A DNA stretch of 64,000 nucleotides from Alkalicoccus halolimnae (lineage in GTDB: Bacteria; Bacillota; Bacilli; Bacillales; Salisediminibacteriaceae), in assembly GCF_008014775.2 (NCBI RefSeq), contig NZ_CP144914.1, positions 1,674,001-1,738,000 of the forward strand, read 5' to 3'. Below are positions 17,161 to 26,191 of the stretch, one piece after another; position 1 is the stretch's first letter, and every line of letters begins with the position of its first letter. The position numbers and the translations under genes were made by a program. The notes beneath the pieces are model-generated. The model did not search any database. It saw nothing but the letters and a program-made list of their open reading frames with translations, and was not told the DNA's origin.

Positions 17161-17796
17161 GTGAAAATACTGATATCTTATCTTATATTAATAACAGCAG
17201 TTGGAGCTGGTATTTTTATCTTTCTTACTAACCAGGAACAGGAAGATCAAAGCAGCGAGGCACTGGAAGCATATATGGAAAATGATGGAATTGAAAGAAC
17301 TGTGCCTGACGAGGAAGATACAGTCAGTTTTCAGACTGTAGAGGAAGTAGGCGTAGAACCGGGAATGGAAGCAGCTGATTTCGAACTTCCTCTCCTTAGC
17401 GGAAGCGATACGCTTTCTCTTCATGAGCTGCGTGGAAACTTTGTAGTGGTGAACATGTGGGCTACGTGGTGTCCGCCGTGCCGGGAGGAAATGCCTGATT
17501 TTGTAAGGTTTTATGAAGAGTATAAAGATGAAGGCGTAGAAATGATCGGCGTTAATATGACGGCTTCAGAAAAAAATAAGGAAGTTGTTCACCAGTTTGT
17601 CGATGATTTTAATATTCCTTTCCACACTCTGCTTGACGAAGAAGGGATAATGGAAGAAGCCTATAATGTTTACGTTATGCCTTCCACTTATATTATTGAT
17701 CCGGATGGACGTATGGTAATGAACCGTCCCGGCTATATCAGCTACGAAATATTGGAAGAGAACTTCTTGGATATTAAGGAAAACTATGAGGGATAA
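17161..17796 (+). CDS. Membrane-anchored TlpA/ResA-like thiol-disulfide oxidoreductase
   Basis: 211 residues from GTG 17161 (AGAAAGGTGG 7 bp upstream); an open frame continues to 17107 but without a ribosome site. A single N-terminal membrane helix is followed by a strongly acidic linker and an AhpC/TSA–TlpA domain with the active site WATWCPPCREEMP. VMPSTYIID supplies the cis-Pro loop. It acts outside the membrane, reducing or isomerising thiols. It is separate from the resA gene at 39985. Confidence 0.88.
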   Translation: MKILISYLILITAVGAGIFIFLTNQEQEDQSSEALEAYMENDGIERTVPDEEDTVSFQTVEEVGVEPGMEAADFELPLLSGSDTLSLHELRGNFVVVNMWATWCPPCREEMPDFVRFYEEYKDEGVEMIGVNMTASEKNKEVVHQFVDDFNIPFHTLLDEEGIMEEAYNVYVMPSTYIIDPDGRMVMNRPGYISYEILEENFLDIKENYEG

Positions 17797-17812
17797 TAAG
17801 AAGAGTGAACAT

Positions 17813-17850
17813 AAAAACCCCGGCGTTGATAAAACAGCACCGGGGTTTTA
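17813..17850 (+). terminator. Terminator of the TlpA-like gene
   Basis: AAAACCCCGG … CCGGGGTTTT stem-loop with T-rich tail. Confidence 0.85.
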
Positions 17851-17877
17851 AATTGTTTTTACTTTAGCTTTGTTAAA

Positions 17878-18045
17878 GTCTGTGGCTCTTACACACGTTT
17901 GGTGAAAACAAGATATATCTTAAAAAAGCTCATTTCACCCTTAAACCTTCTATCGTTTAAGCCTGGGCCACCTGCTTTTTACGTAGACTTATCTTCTGCG
18001 CACGTTCATCGTTTCAATACTATTATTTTCAAGGTAGCCTTTCCT
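17878..18045 (+). repeat. Composite dispersed repeat, modules B and A fused
   Basis: TTACACACGTTTGGTGAAAA and CTATCGTTTAAGCCTGGGCC match 1560–1650. At about 17998 it jumps directly to module A (GCGCACGTTCATCG, TATTTTCAAGGTAGCC), lacking the ~200 bp between them at 1675–1885. The remainder of the gap before 18154 shows no gene. Confidence 0.7.
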
Positions 18046-18153
18046 TTAAAAATAGTAGATCAATTAACCTGGTTTTACGAATGAACAGTGAATTCATCTT
18101 CTTATTTATCATTTGTACTCTGCTTCCGAGTCCAGATGAGAAAGGAAGGATAT

Positions 18154-19065
18154 TCAATCCCGGTGTTTATCATAATAGGAAATTTTCGCTGCTTTCTGGA
18201 CGGCTGCCAGTGTATCAGGGGAAAGAGAAGTGTTGGCAGCAGAAACATTGTCCCGGAGCTGCTTATGAGTTCTCGCCCCTTGAATGGCAGTAGCTACAGG
18301 TTTACTGCTTAAGACGTATCTCAGCGCGAGGGAGCTCAATGAGAGGCCGGCTTCATCAGCAATAGTCTGTAACTCCTGGACTGTGTTCTTCAATTCTTCT
18401 CCCGAGTAATCCAGATAACCGTCTTCAGTCAGTTTCTCAGCTGAAGCAGACGTGAGAAGTCCCTTGGCGACGGGGCCGCGGGCAATGACGGACACCTGGT
18501 GATCGTTCAGAAGATCAAACCATTCTTCCGGACGGCGGTCGAGGATATTATACTGCATCATATTGCTTACAATCGGCTCGTTTTTCACAAACCTTTTTAT
18601 AACGTTCGGTCGAATAGAAGAAGTGCCGTAATAGCGGATCAGCCCTTCGTTTACAAGTTCATCAAGTGCTTCCAGTGATTCATGTAATGGATCCTCTATT
18701 GTGCCGCCGTGCAGCTGGTATAAATCAATATAATCTGTACCGAGACGACGTAAAGAATTTTTGCAGGCTTCTTTTATATAAGATTTGGATGGGTTCCAGC
18801 GCCATCCATCGATATCCGGCCCCCATTCGTTCCCCCCTTTAGTTGCCAGGAAAACGGAATGCCTTTTTTTCGCTAAAGCCCTGCCGACAGACTCTTCATT
18901 AAATCCGAACTTGTACAGATCAGCAGTATCAAAATAATTTATGCCTAGATCAACAGCTTCATGAAGCAGTTTTTCATTGGATTCGTGGTTTTCAGACAGT
19001 GACATGCAGCCAAATCCTATTTCAGATACATGCATTTTTGACGAGCCGAGCTGATTATATTTCAT
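18154..19065 (-). CDS. Aldo/keto reductase (YqkF-like)
   Basis: 303 residues, (beta/alpha)8 NADPH-dependent reductase. The catalytic tetrad is visible: Asp and Tyr in FDTADLYKFG, Lys in LATKGG, and His in YQLHGGT. From memory, B. subtilis has yqkF beside nudF, and the same adjacency is seen here in divergent orientation. It probably reduces aldehydes or dicarbonyls; the natural substrate is unknown. ATG with a GGAAGAG ribosome site. Confidence 0.9.
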   Translation of the reverse strand: MKYNQLGSSKMHVSEIGFGCMSLSENHESNEKLLHEAVDLGINYFDTADLYKFGFNEESVGRALAKKRHSVFLATKGGNEWGPDIDGWRWNPSKSYIKEACKNSLRRLGTDYIDLYQLHGGTIEDPLHESLEALDELVNEGLIRYYGTSSIRPNVIKRFVKNEPIVSNMMQYNILDRRPEEWFDLLNDHQVSVIARGPVAKGLLTSASAEKLTEDGYLDYSGEELKNTVQELQTIADEAGLSLSSLALRYVLSSKPVATAIQGARTHKQLRDNVSAANTSLSPDTLAAVQKAAKISYYDKHRD

Positions 19066-19225
19066 AAAATCTCTTCCTTTCTTTATGAATTAGCCCTCAC
19101 TTTACGTAAAGCATTGCAGAAACGCAAGTAATAGCATATTCTAATAGATAGCAGTATCTGCGGAACATTAACAGCGGGCAATGATCCCTGATTGAAATAA
19201 ATATTGTCGCAAAGGAGTATCTGTT

Positions 19226-19777
19226 ATGCAAAAAAAATTATATGAAGAAACCTTAAAAACGAAAGATATTTATAAAGGGTCGATTATTGATGTGGAACTG
19301 CAGGATGTTCTGCTTCCGAACGGCAGGGAGAGTAAACGCGAAATTGTAAATCATCCAGGTGCTGTTGCGGTAATCTGTATAACGGAAGAAGACAAAATGG
19401 TTCTTGTTAAACAGTATCGCAAAGCCTTGAAAAAAGCTATTGCTGAGATACCGGCAGGGAAGCTTGAAAAAGGAGAAAAACCTGAAATATGTGCACAAAG
19501 AGAGCTCGAGGAGGAAACAGGTATTAAGGCTGCTTCCTTAAAATTACTTGATTCATTTTATACGAGTCCTGGATTTGCAAATGAACTGGTATACATATTC
19601 GAAGCAGAAGGACTCCGCTCAGGAGAAAAACATACAGATGAAGATGAATTTGTAGAAAGAGTTGACGTTAGTTTAGAAGAAGCGAGAGAAATGATAAAGA
19701 CTGGAGAAATACACGACGCCAAAACAATTTATGCAGTCCAGGTATGGGAACTGCAAAAACTAAGAAGTAAATTATAA
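19226..19777 (+). CDS. nudF: ADP-ribose pyrophosphatase, NUDIX family
   Basis: 183 residues. The Nudix box runs from GKLEKGEKPE to RELEEETG (G-x5-E-x7-REUxEExGU), about residues 76–98. FYTSPGFANE and the long C-terminal helix fit the ADP-ribose hydrolases. It splits ADP-ribose to AMP and ribose 5-phosphate, using Mg2+. ATG follows AAAGGAG. The gene lies immediately upstream of the Fur box and fur. In B. subtilis other genes including spoIIM lie between; here they are missing. Confidence 0.92.
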   Translation: MQKKLYEETLKTKDIYKGSIIDVELQDVLLPNGRESKREIVNHPGAVAVICITEEDKMVLVKQYRKALKKAIAEIPAGKLEKGEKPEICAQRELEEETGIKAASLKLLDSFYTSPGFANELVYIFEAEGLRSGEKHTDEDEFVERVDVSLEEAREMIKTGEIHDAKTIYAVQVWELQKLRSKL

Positions 19778-19794
19778 TAATTATTACTTTATTA

Positions 19795-19809
19795 TGATAA
19801 TCATTATCA
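19795..19809. promoter_or_regulatory. Fur box (7-1-7 palindrome)
   Basis: TGATAATCATTATCA, a perfect 7-1-7 inverted repeat identical to the Bacillus Fur consensus. It sits one base upstream of the -35 of fur, so fur is very likely autoregulated by Fe-Fur. Confidence 0.9.
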
Positions 19810-19810
19810 T

Positions 19811-19840
19811 TTGACAGTTATTTTTAATAAAGCATATAAT
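19811..19840 (+). promoter_or_regulatory. Sigma-A promoter of fur
   Basis: TTGACA (19811–19816), 18-bp spacer, TATAAT (19835–19840): both hexamers are consensus. Confidence 0.85.
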
Positions 19841-19917
19841 GTTCATTAAGAGGGAACTTCCCTGTGTTTTTATAGGATTGCGCAAAAAGCGTGGGTCGAT
19901 TGGGGGAATAATAAATT

Positions 19918-20358
19918 ATGGAGCAGCGGATAGACCGAATAAAAAAACAGCTGCACTCTCAAAGCTATAAGCTTACTCCTCAGCGGGAGGCTACAGTTCG
20001 AGTACTGCTGGAACATGAAGATGATCATTTGAGTGCTGAAGATGTATATATGCTTGTTAAAGAAAAGTATCCTGAAATCGGTCTGGCAACAGTTTACCGT
20101 ACACTGGAACTTCTTACAGAATTAAAAGTTGTGGATAAAATAAATTTCGGGGATGGAGTTTCCCGCTATGACCTTCGTCAGGAAGGGGCAGCCCACTTTC
20201 ATCATCACCTTGTGTGCCTGGAGTGCGGGGCAGTCGATGAAATTCAGGAAGATCTGCTGGGAGATGTCGAAAAAATTGTAGAAAAACGCTGGAATTTTGA
20301 AATTAAAGATCATCGATTAACATTTCATGGAATTTGTCATAGGTGTAATTCAAAATAA
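19918..20358 (+). CDS. fur: Ferric uptake regulator Fur
   Basis: 146 residues. N-terminal winged helix with LTPQREATV and the recognition region GLATVYRTLELL. Metal site HFHHHLVCLECG, second Cys pair HRCNSK-type CHRC near the C-terminus (structural zinc). Length is usual for the family. The perfect Fur box upstream and the syntenic position before xerD favour Fur over PerR or Zur. As Fe2+-Fur it represses iron-uptake genes. Confidence 0.94.
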   Translation: MEQRIDRIKKQLHSQSYKLTPQREATVRVLLEHEDDHLSAEDVYMLVKEKYPEIGLATVYRTLELLTELKVVDKINFGDGVSRYDLRQEGAAHFHHHLVCLECGAVDEIQEDLLGDVEKIVEKRWNFEIKDHRLTFHGICHRCNSK

Positions 20359-20374
20359 ACATAAGCAAACAGAT

Positions 20375-20408
20375 AAAAAAGATGCCACAATCTGTGCATC
20401 TTTTTTTA
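20375..20408 (+). terminator. Terminator of fur
   Basis: GATGC … GCATC stem within A/T-rich flanks (A6 before, T7 after). Confidence 0.75.
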
Positions 20409-20489
20409 TTGACATTTTTTCAAAGCACTATGCACGTAATTGCGAAAATATGATATGCTATGATTATATTAAGGTACTGGAAAAGGCAG

Positions 20490-21386
20490 GTGAGTCTCCT
20501 GAATAATGAAATCGAGGAATATATGAACTTTCTAGTCGTGGAAAAAGGTTTAGCAGCTAATTCCACCAATGCTTATGCGAGAGATTTGAAGCGGTACTGC
20601 ACCTACTTGCAAAATGAGGAAGGTATTCAGCATTGGAACGAGGTTCAAAAGATTCACGTTACCGCCTACCTCCACTATCTGCATAACTTAGGACGTGCCG
20701 GTTCATCTGTTTCCAGAATGCTTTCATCAATCAGGTCTTTTCACCAGTTTTTAATCCGGGAAAGAAAAGCAGATCATGATCCGGTTCTTCATATTGAGAG
20801 GCCGAAACTATCACAGAAACTTCCGAAGGTTTTATCCACAGAGGAAGTTGAAAGCCTCCTCCAAGAACCGTCTTCCAATGCTCCAATGGAAGTAAGGAAT
20901 AAAGCAATGCTTGAACTTTTGTATGCAACAGGGATGCGCGTGACGGAGCTCTGCAGTCTGAAAATGAGTGACCTCCATTTATCGATGGGGTTTGTTCAAT
21001 GCCTTGGGAAAGGAAATAAAGAAAGGATTATCCCGTTGGGAACTCATGCAGTGGACGCGATGGAGAAGTATCTAAACTCCAGCCGCCGTAAACTCATGAA
21101 GCAGCAGCATGAAAATGTTTTTGTAAACCATCATGGGAAACCGCTCTCAAGACAGGGTTTTTGGAAAATACTTAAAAAAATTGCTTTAGAAGCAAATATA
21201 GAAAAAGAATTAACTCCTCATATGCTGCGCCATTCTTTTGCTACGCACCTTCTTGAAAACGGGGCAGATTTAAGAGCAGTTCAGGAAATGCTCGGTCATG
21301 CCGACATTTCTACTACTCAAATATATACGCATGTGACAAAAGTAAGAATGAAAGATGTATATTCTCAGTACCACCCGCGTGCCTGA
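20490..21386 (+). CDS. xerD: Tyrosine recombinase XerD
   Basis: About 298 residues. N-terminal SAM-like core-binding domain, then a catalytic domain with Arg in ATGMRVTELCSL, Lys in GKGNKER, HMLRHSFATHLLENG, HADISTTQIYTH, and the nucleophile Tyr in IYTH. With XerC (CodV) it resolves chromosome dimers at dif. The start is uncertain: GTG 20490 is used, with AAAAGG close upstream; CTG 20499 would give the N-terminus closest to known XerD. Downstream is deoB, as in B. subtilis. Confidence 0.94.
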   Translation: MSLLNNEIEEYMNFLVVEKGLAANSTNAYARDLKRYCTYLQNEEGIQHWNEVQKIHVTAYLHYLHNLGRAGSSVSRMLSSIRSFHQFLIRERKADHDPVLHIERPKLSQKLPKVLSTEEVESLLQEPSSNAPMEVRNKAMLELLYATGMRVTELCSLKMSDLHLSMGFVQCLGKGNKERIIPLGTHAVDAMEKYLNSSRRKLMKQQHENVFVNHHGKPLSRQGFWKILKKIALEANIEKELTPHMLRHSFATHLLENGADLRAVQEMLGHADISTTQIYTHVTKVRMKDVYSQYHPRA

Positions 21387-21484
21387 CAGCGGGTATTAAA
21401 CAGAAGTCTGACTTCAGACGTCATAGCATTGAATCGTAAATCAGAAGAAATAAGTATGAATTTTATTAAGGAGATGATGAGTAA

Positions 21485-22669
21485 ATGAGCAGCTATCGCT
21501 TTAACCGAATTTTTCTAATTGTAATGGATTCAGTCGGAATTGGGGAAGCACCTGATGCCTCTGAATTTAACGACATCGGTTCCGACACCCTCGGGCACAT
21601 TGCTGAAAAAATGAATGGCCTTTCCATGCCTAATATGGACCGCTTAGGACTAACAAAAGTTAAACAGTATCAAGGCGGGACGGAACCGGACAAAGTAGAA
21701 GCTTCCTATGGGAAAATGCAGGAATTATCGGCAGGGAAAGATACAATGACAGGACATTGGGAAATTATGGGCCTTCATATCGACAAGCCTTTCCGTACAT
21801 TTCCTGATGGTTTCCCGGATGCTCTGATCAATGAAATTGAATCCAGAACCGGCCGTAAAGTTATCGGTAACAAACCTGCTTCAGGCACTGAAATACTCGA
21901 CGAACTTGGGCAGGAACACGTGGAAACCGGAGCCTTAATTGTTTACACATCGGCGGATTCCGTGCTGCAGATTGCCGCTCATGAGGAGGTAATTCCACCG
22001 GAAGAGCTGTGGGAAATATGTGAAATGGCAAGAGAACTGACTTTGGATGATCCCTATATGATAGGACGCATCATAGCAAGGCCATTTTTAGGAAAACAGG
22101 GCAGCTGGGAAAGAACGTCCAACCGCCATGACTATGCGCTTAAACCTTTTGGCCGCACTACTATGAATGAATTGGCTGATGAAGGTCTGGATTCCATTGC
22201 TATCGGAAAAATTTCGGACATTTACGATGGGGAAGGAGTCACCACCTCATTAAGAACTGTCTCCAACATGGACGGTATGGATAAACTGGAGCAGTCAATG
22301 GAAATGGATTTTACCGGGTTGAGTTTTTTGAACCTTGTTGACTTCGATGCGAAATTCGGTCATCGGCGTGATCCTCTGGGATATGGAAAAGCACTGGAGG
22401 AATATGATGCCAGACTGCCGAAGGTAATGGAAATGCTTCAGGAAGACGACTTACTGCTTATTACGGCGGACCATGGCAATGACCCTGTTCATCATGGAAC
22501 TGATCATACCAGGGAATATGTGCCGCTGATTGCATACAGCAAAAGTCTTCAGGATTCTTCATCATTAGGAACTAGACAGACATTTGCAGATATTGCAGCA
22601 ACGGTGGCAGAAAATTTCAAGCTGAAAATGCCGAATCAAGGTACCAGCTTTTTAAAAGAACTGAAATAG
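21485..22669 (+). CDS. deoB: Phosphopentomutase DeoB
   Basis: 394 residues of the alkaline-phosphatase superfamily. Metal ligands: [12 protein letters not shown] at the N-terminus (Asp), the phosphorylated Thr in [10 protein letters not shown], and ITADHGNDP with [10 protein letters not shown] near the C-terminus. It interconverts ribose (or deoxyribose) 1- and 5-phosphates, linking the nucleoside phosphorylases downstream to central metabolism. ATG follows AAGGAGATG. First gene of a four-gene operon. Confidence 0.97.
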   Translation: MSSYRFNRIFLIVMDSVGIGEAPDASEFNDIGSDTLGHIAEKMNGLSMPNMDRLGLTKVKQYQGGTEPDKVEASYGKMQELSAGKDTMTGHWEIMGLHIDKPFRTFPDGFPDALINEIESRTGRKVIGNKPASGTEILDELGQEHVETGALIVYTSADSVLQIAAHEEVIPPEELWEICEMARELTLDDPYMIGRIIARPFLGKQGSWERTSNRHDYALKPFGRTTMNELADEGLDSIAIGKISDIYDGEGVTTSLRTVSNMDGMDKLEQSMEMDFTGLSFLNLVDFDAKFGHRRDPLGYGKALEEYDARLPKVMEMLQEDDLLLITADHGNDPVHHGTDHTREYVPLIAYSKSLQDSSSLGTRQTFADIAATVAENFKLKMPNQGTSFLKELK

Positions 22670-22680
22670 GAGGAATTGTA

Positions 22681-23493
22681 ATGCAGGCAGTAAAAGACGC
22701 TCAAACGTTTATCGAAAAAAAATTAAAAGGAAAAAAGCCTGAAATAGGTCTCATACTCGGCTCAGGCCTTGGGGTTTTAGGAGATGAAATAACTTCCCCG
22801 GAAGTTATCAAATACGAAGATATTCCGGGATTCCCCAGTTCTACAGTGGCCGGTCATAAAGGACAGCTCGTTATCGGGGAGCTTGAAGGGAAAACAGTGG
22901 CAGCAATGCAGGGAAGATTCCACTACTACGAAGGTTATGATATGGACCTTGTCACGCTTCCAATTCGTGTAATGAAGGCAGTTGGTATAGATACTCTTAT
23001 CGTTACGAATGCCGCTGGAGGAATCAATGAAGAGTTTTCACCGGGGAATTTAATGCTTATTGAGGATCATATTAATCAGTTTGGAACTAATCCTCTGATA
23101 GGCCCGAATGATGAAGAACTAGGGGTTCGATTTCCTGACATGTCCCAGGCTTACTCTAAAGAGCTTCTGAAGATTGCATCTGAAACAGCAAAAGAACGGG
23201 ATATTTCTGTTCAGAGGGGTGTATATGTCGGAACCACGGGGCCTTCCTACGAAACCCCCGCTGAAGTAAGAATGCTCCGCATTTTGGGAGGGGATGCTGT
23301 TGGAATGTCAACAGTACCGGAAGTCATAGCTGCACGCCACAGTGAAATGAATGTATTGGGGATCTCCTGTATTTCAAATATGGCAGCAGGTATTCTCGAT
23401 CAGCCGCTCGCTCACTCAGAAGTGATTGAAACAACAGAAAGGGTTAAGATTGATTTTCTGGCGCTCGTAAAATCGATTGTCGCTAAAATGTAA
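22681..23493 (+). CDS. punA: Purine nucleoside phosphorylase 1 (trimeric type, 6-oxopurine pocket)
   Basis: 270 residues of the trimeric PNP/MTAP family. GSGLG phosphate loop (~28), [19 protein letters not shown], and VTNAAGGIN. The purine-binding residues of human PNP are conserved: Glu in TTGPSYETPAE (Glu191 here, human Glu201) and Asn in CISNMAAG (Asn233 here, human Asn243). That pocket favours guanosine and inosine. ATG with AGGAGG, 11 bp after deoB. A paralog follows at once. Confidence 0.95.
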   Translation: MQAVKDAQTFIEKKLKGKKPEIGLILGSGLGVLGDEITSPEVIKYEDIPGFPSSTVAGHKGQLVIGELEGKTVAAMQGRFHYYEGYDMDLVTLPIRVMKAVGIDTLIVTNAAGGINEEFSPGNLMLIEDHINQFGTNPLIGPNDEELGVRFPDMSQAYSKELLKIASETAKERDISVQRGVYVGTTGPSYETPAEVRMLRILGGDAVGMSTVPEVIAARHSEMNVLGISCISNMAAGILDQPLAHSEVIETTERVKIDFLALVKSIVAKM

Positions 23494-23504
23494 GGAGTGA
23501 GTTT

Positions 23505-24356
23505 ATGTCACTAAAAAAAGTAAAAGAAGCAGCTGAAATGTTGAAGAGCCGGTTTTCTTTTAATCCTAAGGCAGGACTTATACTGGGGTCGGGACTCGGA
23601 GATTTAGCCGAAGAACTTGATGATGCGGTAGTGTTTCCATATGAAGATATTCCTCACTTTCCGATTTCAACGGTAGCCGGACATAAAGGACAGCTGGTGG
23701 CTGGACTGTTAGAGGGAGTCCCTGTGCTGGCAATGCAGGGAAGATTTCACTTCTATGAGGGATATTCCATGCAGGATGTGACTTTTCCAGTTAGAGTAAT
23801 GCATGAAGCAGGATGTGAATCGCTGATTGTTACCAACGCATGCGGAGCAATGAATACAGAGTTTTCACCTGGAGATCTTATGATTATAACCGATCATATT
23901 AATTTCACCGGAGCTAACCCGCTGATCGGTAAAAATACAGAAGAGTTCGGACCGCGTTTTCCGGACATGAGCCGGGCTTATGACGAGGGCCTGGTGGTTC
24001 ATGCCCTGGACACAGCCTCTTCTCTTTCTATCGATGTCCAGCAGGGCATCTATGCTGCGGTAAGCGGACCCTCCTACATGGCTGGAGCAGAATTAAAAAT
24101 GCTTCAAACCTGCGGAGCTGATACAGTAGGAATGTCGACAGTTCCGGAAACCATTGCTGCAAAGCATATGGGGATGAACGTTTTAGGTATATCCTGTATT
24201 ACTGATATGGCTGTACCGGGAGAAACGGATGGCATTACTCATGAAGAGGTAATGAAAACAGCTGCAGCAGCAAAGCCTGTATTCAAAAAGCTCGTCCGTG
24301 GAATACTGGGTCAAAGCAGCAAAGAGACTTGGGAAAAGGAGAGAACTAACTTATGA
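23505..24356 (+). CDS. Purine nucleoside phosphorylase 2, paralog with altered base pocket
   Basis: 283 residues, same family and clearly a tandem paralog of the preceding gene ([26 protein letters not shown]). The two base-contact positions differ: the Glu of GPSYE is Met192 (GPSYMAGAE), and the Asn of CISN is Asp234 (CITDMAVPG). In human PNP, Asn243Asp shifts preference to adenosine, and Asp is normal in the adenine-specific MTA phosphorylases. So this copy may cleave 6-aminopurine nucleosides. Starts 11 bp after its neighbour; its stop overlaps pdp (ATGA). Confidence 0.92.
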   Translation: MSLKKVKEAAEMLKSRFSFNPKAGLILGSGLGDLAEELDDAVVFPYEDIPHFPISTVAGHKGQLVAGLLEGVPVLAMQGRFHFYEGYSMQDVTFPVRVMHEAGCESLIVTNACGAMNTEFSPGDLMIITDHINFTGANPLIGKNTEEFGPRFPDMSRAYDEGLVVHALDTASSLSIDVQQGIYAAVSGPSYMAGAELKMLQTCGADTVGMSTVPETIAAKHMGMNVLGISCITDMAVPGETDGITHEEVMKTAAAAKPVFKKLVRGILGQSSKETWEKERTNL

Positions 24357-25654
24357 GAATGGTAGACGTGATCGAAAAGAAACGAAACGGCCAGGCTCTC
24401 AGCAAAGAAGAAATTAATTTCTTCATAGATGGCTATACAAAGGGAGATATCCCTGATTATCAGGCTTCAGCATTATTAATGGCAGTATATTTTCAAGGTA
24501 TGACGGCTGAAGAAACGGCTCTATTAACGCAGGCAATGGTAGACTCCGGGGAAACTATCGACCTCTCTTCCATAAAGGGACACAAAGTTGACAAGCATTC
24601 GACTGGGGGCGTGGGAGATAAAATCAGTTTCATTACAGGGCCGATAGTTGCTTCTGTCGGAGTTCCGGTAGCTAAAATGAGCGGTCGCGGCCTTGGTCAC
24701 ACAGGTGGAACAATCGATAAATTGGAATCTGTAGAAGGATTCAACGTAGAAATTACGAAAGAAGAATTTATTGAGAATGTGAATAAATATAAGCTTGCTG
24801 TAGCAGGACAGACGGGTAACCTTGCCCCTGCTGATAAAAAACTTTATTCCCTCAGGGATGTTACTGCTACTGTCGATTCTATTCCACTGATTGCCGGTTC
24901 TATTATGAGTAAAAAGCTGGCTTCCGGTGCTGACAGTATTGTACTTGACGTTAAAACGGGCTCAGGAGCTTTCATGAAAACTTTGGAAGAATCTGAAGCA
25001 CTGGCCAGAGAAATGGTACAGATTGGTAATAACCTGGGTCGAAAAACGATAGCGGTAATTAGTGATATGAATCAGCCGCTTGGGTACGAAATCGGCAATG
25101 CAAACGAAATTAAAGAAGCCGCAGAAGTATTAAAAGGAAAGCGGGTAGATGATTTACGACATCTTGCTCTGGAACTGGCTGCTCATATGACAGTCCTGGC
25201 AGAAGTTTTTGACACTTATGAAGAAGCTTATGCAAAATTAGAAGAAAATGTGGATAATGGAAAAGCCTTTGAAGCATTCCGTACTTTTATACATGCACAG
25301 GGCGGCAATACTGAAATGATTGATGATCTTTCATTATTGCCGAAGGCAGCCTTCGATATTGAGGTTCCTGCTGCAAACAGCGGCTATGTTAATTCTATTG
25401 ATGCTGCATCGGTAGGAATTGCTGCTATGCACCTCGGTGCCGGAAGAGCTACTAAAGAAGATCAGATTGACTTTGGAGTGGGTATTTCCCTTCAAAAGAA
25501 AATCGGCGATTATGTAGAAAAAGGTGAACCACTTGTCATACTTCATTCTCAGGAACAGAACCCGCAAGCCTCCATTGCTAAAATCAAAGAGGCCTACTCC
25601 GTTACAGAGGAGAAACCGGAAAAGCCGACGCTGATTTATAAAGTGATAAAATAG
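24353..25654 (+). CDS. pdp: Pyrimidine-nucleoside phosphorylase
   Basis: 433 residues. The family signature [18 protein letters not shown] is at ~109–126, with [10 protein letters not shown] (~79–88) for phosphate and the [11 protein letters not shown] hinge segment. It phosphorolyses uridine and thymidine. Overlaps PNP2 by 4 bp and closes the deoB–PNP1–PNP2–pdp salvage operon. In B. subtilis dacF, spoIIA and spoVA genes sit between pupG and lysA; here pdp is followed by a terminator and lysA. Confidence 0.96.
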   Translation: MRMVDVIEKKRNGQALSKEEINFFIDGYTKGDIPDYQASALLMAVYFQGMTAEETALLTQAMVDSGETIDLSSIKGHKVDKHSTGGVGDKISFITGPIVASVGVPVAKMSGRGLGHTGGTIDKLESVEGFNVEITKEEFIENVNKYKLAVAGQTGNLAPADKKLYSLRDVTATVDSIPLIAGSIMSKKLASGADSIVLDVKTGSGAFMKTLEESEALAREMVQIGNNLGRKTIAVISDMNQPLGYEIGNANEIKEAAEVLKGKRVDDLRHLALELAAHMTVLAEVFDTYEEAYAKLEENVDNGKAFEAFRTFIHAQGGNTEMIDDLSLLPKAAFDIEVPAANSGYVNSIDAASVGIAAMHLGAGRATKEDQIDFGVGISLQKKIGDYVEKGEPLVILHSQEQNPQASIAKIKEAYSVTEEKPEKPTLIYKVIK

Positions 25655-25708
25655 ACAATTGCTTCATTAAAAGGAAAGATTGGAGATTTATCGTTCCTGA
25701 ATAAAGTT

Positions 25709-25747
25709 AAAGCAGCCTGACAGAATTTCCTGTCAGGCTGCTTCTTT
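25709..25747 (+). terminator. Terminator of the deoB–pdp operon
   Basis: AGCAGCCTGACA … TGTCAGGCTGCT stem, then CTTT-rich tail. Confidence 0.85.
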
Positions 25748-25884
25748 AAATGTCATAAACTGCTGAGGAACTTCCGTGAAAATTCTCTGCTGAGGGCGGC
25801 AGAGAATTGAAAAGAGAGTACTGAAAAACAAAAATTGGCCTGCATACGTTGTAAAGATCACTGTTTCTGTCGGCATACTAATTC

Positions 25885-25913
25885 TTGATTTTCACTCTGA
25901 CCTGTGCTATGTT
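25885..25913 (+). promoter_or_regulatory. Sigma-A promoter of the lysA leader
   Basis: TTGATT (25885–25890), 17-bp spacer, TATGTT (25908–25913), directly before the riboswitch. Confidence 0.6.
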
Positions 25914-25927
25914 TAAAAAAATTAATT

Positions 25928-26105
25928 GAAAATGCAGATAGAGGTGCAGAGCATATTAGTAATATATGGGAGCGGGTGGCCCGCGATGATCATGTAGGAA
26001 AGGGTGTTCTGCCGAAGAATCTTTACGGCCTTGCGTATAGATTCTGGGAATCCGCTGAACAAGCGGGTTACTGTCACAGTTCAGCTGTGGAGCACTATCT
26101 TTTTT
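25928..26105 (+). ncRNA. Lysine riboswitch (L-box)
   Basis: The conserved L-box blocks occur in order: AGAGGTGC (25940–25947), GAAAGGGTG…GCCGAAG (~25997–26018), TTCTGGGAATCC, ACTGTCAC, and GTGGAGCACTATC (26087–26099). When lysine binds, the downstream terminator should form and lysA transcription stop. The region is by chance also open in frame with lysA, but translation does not start here. Confidence 0.9.
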
Positions 26106-26124
26106 CGGATCTGCGAAAGTTTCG

Positions 26125-26164
26125 GAAAATGAATGGTTCCCACTGTTCATTTTCTTTTTTTTGT
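26125..26164 (+). terminator. Riboswitch-controlled terminator before lysA
   Basis: GAAAATGAA … TTCATTTTC stem followed by ten T, 28 bp upstream of the lysA start. Confidence 0.85.
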
Positions 26165-26191
26165 GCATTTAATGATTGGAGTGTTATATAT

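Noticed and set aside
25904..26191. N-terminal extension of lysA
   Set aside because: This stretch is the lysine riboswitch and its terminator.
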